This document shows, piece by piece, positions 23,300-38,200 of a stretch of DNA of 64,000 nucleotides; position 1 is the stretch's first letter; each line of letters begins with the position of its first letter. The notes under the pieces are model-generated. The model made no database searches and was not told the DNA's origin. It worked only from the letters and a program-made list of their open reading frames with translations. This DNA comes from Gymnothorax reevesii (Eukaryota; Chordata; Actinopteri; Anguilliformes; Muraenidae). Location: assembly GCA_029721435.1 (NCBI GenBank), contig CM056583.1, forward strand, positions 76,635,120 to 76,699,119. The letters are read 5' to 3'. Both the position numbers and the translations under genes were made by a program.

Positions 23300-26200
23300 C
23301 TGAAAGTAGGACAGGAGAGAGGAGTCAAATGGAGTGTCCACTAGGGATCTACTCATCCATCCATCCATCCATCCATCCATCCATCCATTATCTAACCCAT
23401 TTAGATGATGACAGCTGAAGCCTATCTCTGAATCCAGTGGGTGAGGGGGAGTAATACACCACAGGCATAATTTATGGGGGGTCAACCCCCCTCCCCAATA
23501 ATTCAGACCAGCCACTACAACCCCCTGCCCAGATATCATGTTATAATGATTGGGGAACTTCAACCCCCGCAATGTTCAACCCAAAGTATTGCCCTTATAA
23601 TACACCCAGGACAGTTCACTAGTTCATCAGAGAGCACGCACTTTTAACTTGTACATTCACCCACATGGGCAATTTCAGAGTCTCCACTTAGTATTATATG
23701 CATGTCTTTGGTCTGTGGGAAAAAAAAACACACCAGGGAACCGACAGGAAAACCATACAAACGCTGAGGGAACATGTGTGCAGTACGCCACACCGAATAG
23801 CCCAGGGTTGATTCCAACCCAGAAATTCCTTGCTCTGCGGCAGCAGCGCTGACCACTGCGACAACATGCTACACCCTCCCATCATGATATATTGCACCAA
23901 TTTGCACCACTTATGTTGCCTCTAGCAAGTAACACTTGATATAAAAAAAAAAGACAGTGGAAATTCGCTCGCTTCGTTCCTTTTTTCAGCAAGTTGTCGG
24001 TGTCCAGATGGGGGAACTGTGTTTGTGAGAAATTTAAAAAAAAAGGAAAATGCAACCAACAAATCAAATACTGTACCTCTGTTCTCTAATAGACCACAAA
24101 ATAAAATAAAGTGCCATAACTGGCTTAATCTTCTGTGCCATCAGCACTGGGAAGTAGATACAGAGTTGTTTCAGGTTTGCTGCATACTCACAACCAGTAT
24201 GGCCATCAGAGCTCCCTGGATCAGGCCGGTAAGGACATCGCTCCAGTGGTGCTTGTAGTCGGACACACGGGAGAGCCCCACGTAAACAGAGGCAGCAACC
24301 AGGAAGAACTGCAGGGTTGGCCGGAGCAGTCGGGCCCACTCCGTCTGAAGTCTGGCCTGAATATAGAGCTGGGGGTGGAAACATGGGAAATGGATTTCCT
24401 GAGTCAACTGCCAGGTCCCTTATCTAAAAATCTGTATTTATGACCAAGAGCCCAATTATCCCTATAGTACACAATAAAACAAAGTCCTATCGCAACTTTT
24501 TTCTGTTACTCCGTCAATGGGAGCAATTCTTGTGTTAACATTGAAATATATGCTCACGGTATGCAATATCAACAAGTAGGCCAGATTATATGAGCAGCAA
24601 TCAGATGAATAGGGCAAGGTCAACTTTAATAAAAAAAGTGCTGCAAGTATACGTATGTTATACCTATGGTGTATACGCATAAGAGGAAAGAGCACAAAGA
24701 ATGTACTTTTTTGCTAATTCTCATTAGGATGCTTGCTTTTATTTTGTGGATGTAAAGAATATTATTTATTACATTTTTTGATACACATAATATATATTAT
24801 TATAAGAATGTTCTTTGGGTAATCTACGTTATTTAAAAAATATCAAAAGCATGCAGGGTTGACATGGGAATGGCCATGTTCAAACTTGCACACTTTTTTA
24901 CAACTGCAAACCGTGCCAGGGTACTCTGTGGATCACTAACAGCGTATTAGCTAATAACCACGTCTGGCACTACACAGTCACAAGGTTACGCAGTTAATAA
25001 AATCACGTCGGCCTCAGTGGGATGTTACTATTGATTTAATTGTATTATGGAACACATTAGACCCTGGTTCAATAGTATGAAATCTGCCCATGTCGTTAGA
25101 GTACCTTTGACGTACTAATTCATTTTATGTCTCGTTTCCATGGTCTTCAAGTATGTACTAAGTAACGTGCAACCAAAACATAATTAGCGAATACACAAAT
25201 TATCACTCTGTAACTGTAGAATGAATTAAAAATGGACATATAAGGGCAGGGCAGTTGTTATTTTTACTGCAATGAAGAGAGAATTTCATCACCTTCAGAG
25301 AACGATGTCTCAGGCACTCTTCATCAGTTAAGTTTAAAATACCCCTTGATCTTTGCCTCCGGACAATTATGTATCCAATAGTTCTTCAATCGATGTAAAT
25401 TTAAGGTACAATGAACATACACCAGACTTTTCTGTCCCAAACTGAGTAAGTAGAGTCAAATAAAATCTATAAAACAAATAATTTTTTGTCTAACTTTGTC
25501 ATGACTGACATGTCTTGATTATTCTTACTATGCTCTTATGTTCATGCGCAGTTGGGTGAAGTTGTGGTGAGAAATAGCCCACAGGTTCCAAAGTTACTAT
25601 ATTCAATTTGAAAAATATTCCAAAAGTAATAAACATTGATAATACAATGAAATACAAAACAATAAAACTTTATTCAAACTGCTACAACCTTTAATCACAA
25701 GCCCATTTTTCTGTTTGTCTGCACCCTTTGGTGAAATTATAAGTAGGTTTCAATTCAGTTTAAATGTGGTTCTTGCAAGTCAGACATGGACTGTCTTATG
25801 TCTCAGAAAGGTACCGAATAGCGCCTTGCATGACCTCAAATAAATTACATTCCTACCGGTGGCATCTCATTTACAAAGAAATCACTCCCTGAAATATGAC
25901 AATGCCATCAATGTGGCATTGTCAATATATACAATTCTGCCAAATTCTGTAGCACTGACCGAAAAATATATATTATTTATTTCGTACTAAATGCAGTGTA
26001 CAATATTAAAAGCAATTAAAGAAGAAAAAAAAGAATAACTCATAAAACCTGACACTTATAATGGTGTCCAAAAGATAACACATGACTAGTTGTATGATAT
26101 TCAAACTACGACGTACAAGTATTCTGTATTAATTCACTTATTTCAAATACTGAACGAGCTACATCCAACACACCATCTCTTGCCAAACAGAGTTCTTTAA

Positions 26201-29200
26201 CAACATTACCCATGTTAACACACTTAGCATCACAAATGTCTGTTTTACATAATGCCTGTTTACTTACATACTGTAAATCAGTAGACACCATAAGGTTCAA
26301 CCTTGAGCAGAGAAACCTGACATTATTGCCAACATTAGATTGAGATGTATCGGAAAGTAGAACACAAACACGAATATATGGGTTTGCAGTGTCACAGAAG
26401 GCTTTGTAAAAACCTAAAAATCTACAATATATATCCATATTAATACCATATCCACCACAGATGTTTCACAATACTACAATGTGTGCGTGAGGGTACATTC
26501 CACACTTTGCGGACACATTGCCGCCATGTTACAGACAACTTATCCATGACATTGGAGTTTATACGCCACAAAGGGCAACCATAATAGCTGGAACAATATG
26601 AACGAAATAATTCTGCCCGGACATCAGAGCTACAGAATGAAAAGTTTGACATGAGAGAGTTTGTTCTCCAAAATAAATAATTACATGCCGCATCAACAGC
26701 AGACTTGTCACAATATCTACCAATACGATGACCTAAATGTACAAATTCTATCTTGACCTCAAGTTGTTGTCCATTCAAAGTGAGGGTTTGATATGTTTAA
26801 ACATGTTACAGTAATCAAAAATTACCAGATGACTTTTCTGACTGTTAAATAAGACATTATATTCATCACCAAAAGCTTCACACACATGTAGAAAGGCTTT
26901 CATGGAACTCCTACTAGGAGCTAATAAACAGACATCATCTGCATAACTAAGTGTAGAATATGACAAATTACCTGTATGACAACCATATCCACTTTCGCTG
27001 AGCCGCTGTAAGAGCTCATCAAAGTAAATACAGAACAAAGTGGGAGATAATATTGCTCCCTGTTTTACACCATTTGTGGAGACAAATATATCACTAGTTA
27101 ACTTAGCTTAGCTTAGTTAACAAACAAAATAGTTAAACGTAATGCACACGATCAAACGCCTTTGTGGCGTCCGAAATTGCAACCAACATAGGGGTACTTC
27201 TACTACGATAATATTCTACAACCTCATTAAGAACATTTGTACATTGCATTGTGGAATGTTTTGCTTTGAAACCAATCTGCTTGGCGCTAGACTTCAAAAT
27301 ATATTTTCCTGCTGAAATACACAAGGCCTTCCCTGGAATAGATGTCGTATGGAGGGGAGCATATGTTGCTCTAAAACCTTTATATACCTTTCAGCATTCA
27401 TGGTGTTTTTTAAAACATGCAAGTCTCCCACACCATATGCACTAATGCATCCCCATACCATCAGAGATGCTGGCTTTTGAACTAAACGCTGATAACAGGA
27501 GGGGTGGTCTTTCTCCTCTTTAGCCTGGAGGACACAATGCCCATGATTTCCAACAAGCATGTCAAATTTGGACTCGTCTGACGTCAGGACACTTTGCTAC
27601 AGTCCATTTTAAATGAGCCTTGGCCCACAGAACATGGCGGCACTTCTGGATCATGCTCAACAATGGCCTCCTTTTTGCATGATAGAGTATTAGGTGGCAT
27701 CTGTGGATGGCTTGGCGGACTGTGTCTACAGACAGTGATTTCTTGTAGTATTTCTGGGCTCATTTAGTAATGTCAATAACAGAATCATGCCGGTGAGTGA
27801 TGCAGTGGCATCTGAGGGCCCGAAGATCACGGGCATCCAGTCTTCGGCCTTGTCCCTTATGCACAGAGATTTTTTCCAGTTTCTCTGAATCTTTTGATGA
27901 TGTTATGCACTGTCGATGATGAGACCTTCATAGCCTTGGCAATTTGACGTTGAGGAACATTATTTTAAAGTATTCCACAATTTTTTTTTACACAGGCCTT
28001 CACAGGTTGGAGAGCCTCTGGCCATCTTTACCTCCCGAGAGATTCAGCCTCTCAAAGACATCTCTTTTATAGCCAATCACGTTACACACCTGATGCCAGT
28101 CAACTTATTTACTTGCTAAATGTTCTTTCAGCTGATTCTATTATATAAATTGCTTTTTCAGCCCTTTTTTGCCTGTGTCCCAACATTTTTGAGACCTGTT
28201 GCAGCCAGAAAATATGAAATAAGCTCATTTTGTGGATAAAAATGTAAAAATGTCTCAGTTTCAACATTTGAAATGTTATCTATCTTCTATTGTAAATAAC
28301 ATTGGCTCATGTGATCTGAAAGTCACTGCATTTTGATTTTATTCACAATTTAGACTTCATCCCAACTATTTTGGAAATGGGGTTGTATTTCTTTACTCAT
28401 TCATATATGGTTCTGTACAACTTCATCGCCAGCCCAATAATTGTAACACACAGAGGGGAACCATTTTTGGATATACTGGTTTACACAGCCTGCATCTTGT
28501 GCCACGTGCTGGAAAAGCGAGCACGGACTCTATCGTTGTCTGCAGCTTGTCTCATTGAAGGGGCTGCCAGTCTGTGATCTCTCCAGCTGAAAGCCAGCTG
28601 CTGCTCAGCTTTTTTCCCCTACTACAATGCAAATAGCAACATTTTCTCTTCAGATGTTATCTAAGAGAAACACGCATCAACCAAAGGGAGAAACAGGTCT
28701 ACGTTAAAAAAAAAAAAAAAGTACAATTCGGAGACACAGCATATTTACTGCCAGGTTTGACTGAAACAGATTTTACCTTGTATGATAACTCTGAGAGGGA
28801 AATCCAAAAATATAGGCTCAGAGAAACGGCAATGCTAATAGCAGGCAGTGCCCGGCCTCGCCTTCAAAAGCTGTCATTTTGCCAACAGAGTCAATTGGCT
28901 GAAAGGTTGTACGCCATGGATTGTGTGCCTGGCATTGTTAGTGCCTTGGGTGGGCAATGAATGCGACTGCAGAATGCTGTAGGCGTCCTCGCCGTCTGCT
29001 TTCAATAAGGTCCCTCAGTGGCCCAGGACACGCGAGGCAGTGCTTTCCCTGGCAGCTCTGTTCCCTCTTAACCCTGTCGCTGCGGTGGGAGCCATTGCGT
29101 AAACTGGCCCTGCCATAATAAACAAAATGTAGAGCAGAGCCTCTTCTGGTTACCGCAAACCCCAGGCTGACCACAACCTCTTCAGCAGCCAGTGAGAGCC

Positions 29201-32200
29201 GTTTCGCAACCGGCTCAGCAGGCTAGAGCCACTCTTCCCACTCGGACAGAGAAGACAGCGGCAGCCTGTCATTCTGCCACAGAAAGGTTCTGTAACATTC
29301 TGCACTGTCACTAATGGATTGCGTGTGGGTGGCTGAGAAAACACGGTTTCAAGCGTTTGCATATTTCTCCTCTCTCAACACAGCTTGAGTATTTCATTAA
29401 CCCCTTTGTGCAGATATAGACGCCGATGTCCGTAAATTCCGAAATTTAATTCCTAAACAATTCTGAAATCGAATTTCCAATGGTCTTGCTTCACTGGAAT
29501 AGTTTCTCACAGTCTCTGTGACACAAAGACTGCATCATAAAGCCTTAAATAGGCTCATGCATAACAGGAAAAAAAATTGACACTATTTGTATTCTAAGCA
29601 CAGGGGTTGAAACAGCATTCTCCTTTTTTTTTTTCTTTTTTTCTTAACAATTTTTTTCAGAAATTACAGACAGTGTCTGTAATTGAATACATGCACAATT
29701 GTCAATCCTACTTAGTTCCCAATTATTTTAATTCCACACCCATATCTGACACACGCATACATTATCTCTTGGTTTGCTTTATTTTGATCCCATCTCTCTA
29801 CGTTCTATGCAAGCATTGGAAAGAACAACGGACATTATTCTTCAATTAGTAACATGATGCCTTTGCGTGTGTCATGTGCGAGGCCACATTTCCTGACTTG
29901 ACCTGGTGCTGTGTTTGCAGGATGACTTCATACACCAGTGGGAGGTGGGGGAGGAGTAATGTTAGGTTAGCATGATGTGCTAAGTGTGTGCACGAAATCT
30001 GGGTTGAGCCCCAGCTGAATTCATCGGTGGATGTGTGCCAAGAGGTGCAATAGCAAACAGGGAATCCAGCAGGAAAAATGAGCCCTGAGCAAATTTTCAG
30101 CGGGCTGCAGAGCCTTACTGCAGCTGTATTCCTTGCTGCTGACTCAGCAGTTACTCGAGCTTTGCATTTAAGAGAGAAGGTTCCTCCTATGCTATCATTG
30201 CCAACAGCTGACATCACTTTTGTAATAAGCAATGAGTGACTGAAATTCCCAGACACAATCTCTGCAGTCAGCAAAAACAATCTAATGAAGTCAAATATCA
30301 GGTCTCTTTTCACACTCTGGCAAACATATTGTTAGCGTGATCTGCCGTGTTTCAGTAGAAAATGAAAAACCCCAAAACTCAGAAGAGTAAAAACACAGTC
30401 CCCTCCGGAAACCAAGACCCACTATGCCTGGAAATATCTGAAGTATTTGTTCTTGGTAACCGAAGACCAACAGCTGTGGTATCAGATAAGCTTTATCTGA
30501 AAATAGACAAACCTCCCCTACTGACAGACTCCACTCGCCCATCCACACTGCTGAGTGTAAGCTTGCTTTTCAGAGACCCTGCACTCGCGATACAAGTTCA
30601 ATAAATTTGTGACAACTTGTCCTACAGACCCAGACAAGTATTTGTCGTCTGGAGATTAAGAAGAAACACCAGAATTGTTGGGCAGCAGTATAGATTCTGT
30701 GAACACGAACAAACGCAAATTATGAAAAAATTTAATGGTAAATGCACTAATAACAACACTTTTCTACCTTATTGGACAAAGTGCTTTACCATTTTGCCTC
30801 TCATTTACCCATTCACACACACCAAAGGTGGCGATGCCATACAAAGTGCTGGCCAGAACATCGGGAGGACCTTGGGATTCAGTGTTTAGCTCAAGGTCAC
30901 TTCGACACACAGACAGGAAGAAACAGGGAATCAAATCACCAACCCTGCAGTTCGTGGAGGATCTACTCTACCTCCTAAGCCACTGCTCCCGTCAGATAAG
31001 GTAAAAATACACCTACCCGAGTCTTCTCATTCAGTGCCAGTGCAATATATTATAGACGGAGATGTAGAGCAAAGATAGGAATGCTTAATCTTAATAGATG
31101 CAAATTTTTCTTTGCGTGGTGCTGCATACCGTATCAACCAGACAGTGAGTTGCTCGCTGGTTGATGTGTATCCTCGGACCACCTAAAGCAATTGCTCCAA
31201 AAATCAATAGGCTGCGTGACCTTACCACACACAAGGCCCACGCCACATAGGCAATGAGTCGGTTGAAATTTAAGGTCTGTAGAGCCCTCAAAAGCAAATC
31301 TCTACTGACACGGCGGATGCGGCGTGACGATCACCAATCAGTAGTATCCCTGGCTATTCGTCCGGGGATAAAATCAGGTTTATCTGATTAGTTGTATTAG
31401 TTGGCCGCCATTAAATTGGAGAGACTAAACGGTTAAAAAAATAAGAGGCTGAGTAACCACGACAAAGTCATGGATATATATTTTAAAATGTTTCCTCATT
31501 GGTTGAATTAATAAAGGTTGAACCTCAGCAGATTTTCTTAAAAAAAGGTTGTGCAGCAGTATGGAGATGGAAGTCCATATCAGCTGCATTCACCCTTTCT
31601 CTAGCTCTGCATAAACATTGTGTAAATTTATTTCTCAGTGCTGTTCACTCAGTCTTCTACCATCCCTGGTGGGTTCATTCAGTTTGCCAATTTAAGGTCA
31701 AACATTTAGCCTATAAATAGAAAGAAATGTTCAGCAATAGCGTTGCCCTATTAAACGGCTTCTTCTATAGCATTGTGGAAGCAGAAGGAATTAGTGAGTA
31801 TATATAATTTATGGCATATATATTATATAGTATATATAATTTCAAAATGATTTACGACGGCTGGAATTGCAATTATACTCGCACCTAATTATAACTTCCA
31901 CCAAGTATAACTTAATGTAGGGCAACATAGCAGCATCCAATGCATAACACATCATGTAATGCCATTACTGCTTAGAGACAAAAGACTATTTGAATTTTAA
32001 ATTGATTTCGATAAATAATTGGATTATCATGTGCTTTAAAGAGGAGGTTATCAGCATTTTGGCATTTTTCATATGCCTCCATTCCAACATTACAGATTGC
32101 AAAAGAATCACACTAAATATGCTGGCATCAAGAATTCCACAGTGAAACGTGTACAAGCTTGTCAGTATCCTCCGTAGCTCGAAACAAGGTCCTTAAATTC

Positions 32201-35200
32201 CATGAATGAAACCAACACACAATAAAATAAACAATGAAACAATACACCACTGTGAATGTATGCATAGACAATGAGGAAGTTTGTACAGGCTTTGTACTTC
32301 CATGTGCACAGTATGCATGTATTTCACCACTGTAATCCCTGCTTGGAACTCAGACAGAAAAAAAAAATGCTTCAGTCCAACTAAAAAAAAAAAAAAAAGA
32401 AGAAAAAGACCTTTGGCATCTGAATTAAAGCGAACCTTTCCCCTTTCATAAATTAAATGGCAGATAATCATTCGCAAACAAATAAAAAAAATGGCTGGGA
32501 GTTTATACTTACTGCAAGGAACAGCATGCAGTACATGGAGAAGGAAGAGTGCCCAGAGTAGAAGGATAGCCTGCGAAACAGACAAAATAAATATGGGAGT
32601 TAGTGCTGCACAACCTTATTGAATTCTTAGACTGGTTACCGTGAGACAAAGCCCTACACACCATTATTGTTGACTGATATATTCCCTCATTGTTCACGAG
32701 AATAACTCACACACACCTTTTTCCTGGTGACTGAACATGCAAAAGGTCACATCCATTGGGGTCTGTGACGACAGGGGATGTTGAAACAGTACCAGAAAAT
32801 GAGGCCAATTTATTTGTCAGATTTTAGACCTTCCTGTTTACTTAAGCCGGCCACTGCAGAATCCGCCCACAGATGGTACTGATAAGGACCTGCTGAATAT
32901 ACATCTTGACTCCTCATGTAGTGAACAAGAGGAACTGCAGCCAAAGTACCTGTCAGTTGTTGGTTAGGGCCTGGATTGCATTACCCACTGTTAAACTCAC
33001 TATAACCTCCTGAACAAAGTTTAGTGACATCACATAAACTCAGTGACATAAAATCAAGCATGATTCAGTCACGCTTCGCAAGTCACATGGGCAATGCTAA
33101 ATGTACATTGACATGGCATGTGCTCTTCTTCAGGTCTTGCCATGTAAAGACCCATGAAAGCAGCATAAATTCATGTGTAAAAATTCAAGCCCTTTTCATT
33201 ATAGGGAATGGAATGTAACCCTGGCTCAGTGTACTTTCTCAATTTCAGGAACCAGGTCATTACAAACAACAAGGAATCATCCCTGAGCTTCAGTTTCCAA
33301 CTGCAATATCTTGTAAGGCAGAAAGATAATCCAGTTTTTGTTTTTTTTTCATTATAGCTTTCCAGCCACGCTCAACTTATTTGTTCCCCTAACGGCTCCC
33401 GCATTCTTTGCGACAGCTTTAGGAACCACACCTTGCATAAATACAACATTGTGGCAGCTTGAATTCCAATAACTGAGACTCAAGTTCACAAAATTTGATT
33501 GAAATTATTAGGCACTCCACCCTGACAGATGCGTTTGTGCAGTTGTTTCCAATGTAAATACTAGAAATGGTTATCGTCCCCAAGGAAAGCACATATATAA
33601 ACAAAAGCTAAACCTTGCCTACTTAAAAGAGTTGCTCAAATGAGAGAATTAAGAACAATGGTAAATTTGTTTTGTTATCACCATGGTTGGAGATAAAGGA
33701 AGCAACGTTGTTTAAGATAAGAGTACTGGTGACGCGAGCATTCTGGGCAGTACATAGTAACTCGCCCTGAAGCGTTATCTCAGGATTTCACACTGGTCAA
33801 AGGGCAGATTAATATTAAATCCAAAATGTAAGCGTCTCCATTTATTGAATGTGTCCACCCTGTGTCTTTTTCCACTTTGTTAGGATAATTATAAATCAAA
33901 CCCTGCAATTATCCCCATCTGCAGTGCCTGCCACCTCACAGCTAGTAACTATGGCAACACAGGGACATTCTGGGAATATACCTCAGTAGGAATCAGGTTA
34001 ACTGTTTTCCTGGAGTCACTGCCATATGATTTAATAGTGCTTTCATAACCACAGTACCTGGTCTAACCGAAAAATCTGTCCACAAAAAGTGTGAGATGTG
34101 AAGCAAGGGCCTCTAGCAGTTAAAACTGCCTTTAATCCTGCTTCAACTGTGCGGTATGCTGGTGTGTTATAAGCAGGGGCAATTCAATGCATCAACTTCC
34201 CTGGGCTGATGCCCAGAGGTGCCAAATTATATGAGACCCCATATTTGAAAATGATTTAAAGGATACATTTCTTGTCATTTACAGTTGCGCATCGAATGTG
34301 TTTCGAAGGCACCTAACATGCATTTGACTGCGCACTCCCATCAAGGATTGGTGCTATGCACTATGGTGAATGGAACAGCAGTAACATGGAAAGTTTTTTT
34401 CACTATACAACATGTTTATACTTTACGGTAACACCCGACTCACAGTCTAAACTTCCGCAATCTGGCAAAATCTAACCAACATTGATGCAGCACTTCAGCA
34501 AATAAATAACAGAAGAATAATGTAAAATGGGGTATAAGTCATCAATGTAACCCGAGCGGAACAATAAATTCTCTAAACATTAACGCGCCTGATTGAGAGA
34601 AATCAACAACTTGTTAAAATTCTGAAAGACCATTTGTGATTGGAACCACTATTGCCAGCGTATACAGGAGGGCTGAAGGACAAAATTTGAGACCCTATGT
34701 CATAAGTAATCTGGGTCGGGAGATGGGTGAGACGATGACCATATAGTATGTCTTATGTGCATACAGTAATTTAAGCACTCTGTAGCAGCTACATCTATAG
34801 TTGAATAGTCAGTATCAAACCAAAATCAGTAGGTACAGATGTATAATGGGTATTCGGTCGCGCACGCACATTCACCTTAAAACCGATGAGGAAGCTTCAT
34901 CTTCTACAGATACACTGGAAAAACTGCTTATCATTTTTTTTCATTGATGAAGATTTCTGAAAAATGTCTCCACCCACAGTATCACTTACCTGCCTTCATT
35001 GACCATGGTTTTGTCACCAGCGCAGGTGAAGTTCTCGACATAGCCGCTGGTTTTGCAGACCTCCTCCAACACAGGCTTGCACACATCCAGGAAGTGTGGC
35101 CTCAGTCGTCCGATCGAGTACTTGGCAATGTCAGTGAGTGACTGACTCATAGCAGCACCAAATAAAAAAGTCCCAACTGCCTTATACACACGGGACACAT

Positions 35201-38200
35201 AGGCATTGCCAAAAGATGATTTTGACTGCACACGATTAAAATACACTGAAAGGCATTCCCCAAAGATCATCTGCAACAATGAGAGGAGTGAACAAGGGTT
35301 AAATGTCACAAATTTCTACTGCCATCATTCAGTTTCATAAATATAGACAAATGCCCATTTTGAGTTCAACATCGTTTGTTGACTAATGCTTTTGTTGGTG
35401 ACGGTACATGAATACTCCTTAAGTAAATGGTCATTAAATATGTAAACATAAGAATCTAAACCATGGCCAGCGAATCAAATGTTACCAGGCAGTGACATTA
35501 TACCAACATTATGGAATCCTCATACAAAATGCAACCAACATTTTAGTTATTTCAGTTTAGAAACTGTGGAAACAATCCACAAATTTAATTTGAGAATCCA
35601 CTGAAATCGGCTACATCACACATCTGCAATGCAGCAATAACAGGGACACAAAACATATGGAGGTTGAGAAAGTGGTACTTCACAATGCAGCTGTCACCGA
35701 TTTATAAAAAAAAAAAAAGACACAGCTAAAGATGGATCTGCTTGGAACGATCACTTTACTTCTGACCCAAATAACCTGAAACCACAGTTATTTGTACCCA
35801 AGCTCCAAAACAAATAAAATTGACCAAAGCTTACTATTGCAATTTGTTGTTATTCATTCACAGTTTATTCTCCTGCTAATGAGCAAAAAAGGATGCAACA
35901 GTGTCTTATGGGGCTGCAGGTTGAAGGAAACAATGGGAAAAATGTGCTTTTATGTGCATCATAGGCTGACACAAGCAAAACAATGACTTGCACAGTCGTG
36001 TTTCATTCGTAAATGATCATTGATCTTTTCATGTTCCCAAAGGTACAGATGTCACAGCAACTGGAAAATAATGAAAATTCTCTCTTTTTTTTTTTTACAG
36101 TGACATTCATTTTTCAATATCCCTCAGAGGTCAGTGATGAGGAGTTCAAAAATTCATACGAAATGATTTATCAAACCCCATTTAAAGGTGGGGATGAAAT
36201 AATATAGGGAAATACTAATATGTTTAACTCCCAGATACTGAGAGCAAGATATTTACTGCAAAAAAATGACAGATTATACAAGATCTATGGAATACATAAT
36301 ATTAAAAATATTCATAGTATGCAGAAAATTAAGTGATTTCATTATTTCATGCTTAGTTCCAGATCAAATCATTGAGTTCACAGTGTTCAATCTCAGGAAA
36401 AATAAAAATTACATTGAAAATTATCGTTTTGAATTACCTTTTTGCACAGAAAGACAAAGTCAGGAATTTGTGGCTTATGTAATACATCACCTGTAATCAG
36501 CCATTGTTTTGCTTGCTTTTTTGAATACTTGGTCTGGGTTCAAATACAATAAATGAGCAGAAACTCAGTGGCATATTTCATTTCACCATTTCTCGAGTTA
36601 ATTAATTCTTTTTACGACAGAAAAGAGCTGAGCCAGGTCAACTGAAGCTTATCTGTGAAAACCATTTTACAATTATGCTTCTCTAAAATATTAGCTGTGT
36701 GCCTTATGTCTCTACATCTGCCATACCTTTCTGTAATTATCTTGAGGGACATGATTATACATATGTGTTTATATTTCTTCATTGTTTTGAGCCCAGCCAA
36801 TTCACAAACATGGTGAGGAGTTAATTGATTCTTGTGGTGGCAATTCACTGCATGAGATGTGATTGGAATCAGATATTTCAAGAATGCATCTCTGGAAGGA
36901 ATCATGGTTGGTCATCTGACCATTTTTCAAATGACTCTTAATTATTAACCGTCCATGTGTCATAAGAAAAATTATCTTGATTTGCATTTGTTTCTCGTGG
37001 GGACAAAGCCGGACAAAGGCTGAAGGGGGGCGAGATGGTTACAGACAGCGGAACATTTCAGAATAAATTTACAGTGACCGAACATTCTGAGTTATGAGCT
37101 ACAACATTGATTTTACAAGAACAGACGACCAGATGGAGCAAATGGGGTACATTTAGGAGATGAAGAAAAAAAAAATAACTTACAGTAAGTATTGTGAAAG
37201 GAATCACTATCCCACCTAACAACTGATAGGATATGGTGTCTTCTTTAAAAGGGTACTTGATTGAATCATCGTTACAGAAAAATCCTCGCTTGAATGGCTT
37301 ATGTCGCAGCGTGAGTATTGCGAATGGGAGTCCAGCTAGTAAAAGTAGTAGGAGAAAAGATAGCAGTTAACAGAAGGCCCCACACACACCATTACTGTAG
37401 ACTCCTCAAATATGGGAAATTAGAAATTAAACAGAGAAGAAAAGAAATGGGAAGGCAAGGGGGGGCAAACAGTCCACCAGGGCAGAGTCACCGTGGCAAC
37501 TTGATGTAATCATGTCAGCCTTAGTTCAATGTGTATGGCTTGGTTGTTGATGAAACTAGCTAGCTAAGTGCTACACTCAAAACTAACTTAACCAGCCAGC
37601 ATGCACACCTTACCTTTCTGTAATCATTGTGAGGCTAGCGAGCTATGAAACCGACTCTAGCTACGGATCAAACTTGATGACAGAGGCTGAATTGCAAGTG
37701 TAGTAAAACTATTATGGTGACTACATGTCACACTTCTGTAAAGCCCATACTTACTTAGCCTGCCGATGTTACCTTTCCATACGCATAGTGTAGTTTAATG
37801 GGCTGCTAACTAGCTTGCTACTTATTCAGTCATCTGCACTCATAGACTGGCCTGTAGCTGGGGGATTACAGCATCCTCACTCTACATTGACACGGTGGCT
37901 CTGTTTACTGGCCAGTTAGAACAAAGCTCATTCCAAGGAGGGGACGCCCACTTCAAACAGCTCATTTTTTCAGAGGGTCAGGAATGACAGGAATTAAGTT
38001 GCTAAAAAAATCATGAAATTTTATATGCTTTTGCTAATAACTTTATAAGCTTACCTTTTATGCAGCCAAAAATATTATAACTTGGAAAAAAAATAGCGTA
38101 ATGCATCCCTGTTAAGGTAAATGCATAAAAATTTACAAGGCAAATTAGATTTTGGTTATTACGACACCTTCTTGAGGTCAAATCAAACAAATGTTCTGTA

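Larger units (their letters stand above)
23300..24191 (-). other. plpp1: plpp1 intron 5
   Basis: The intron begins with donor GTGAGT after exon 5 and ends with TTTCAG before exon 6. More than half of it is a SINE-like insertion with a GGAT tail. Confidence 0.9.
24369..32512 (-). other. plpp1: plpp1 intron 4
   Basis: This 8.1-kb intron lies between donor GTAAGT after exon 4 and the CCCCCAG acceptor of exon 5. It contains the LINE/Tc1 chimeric cluster at 26106-28385 and a SINE at 30733-30991. No other coding exon was recognised. AT-rich simple stretches occur near 24790 and 31800-31840. Confidence 0.85.
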
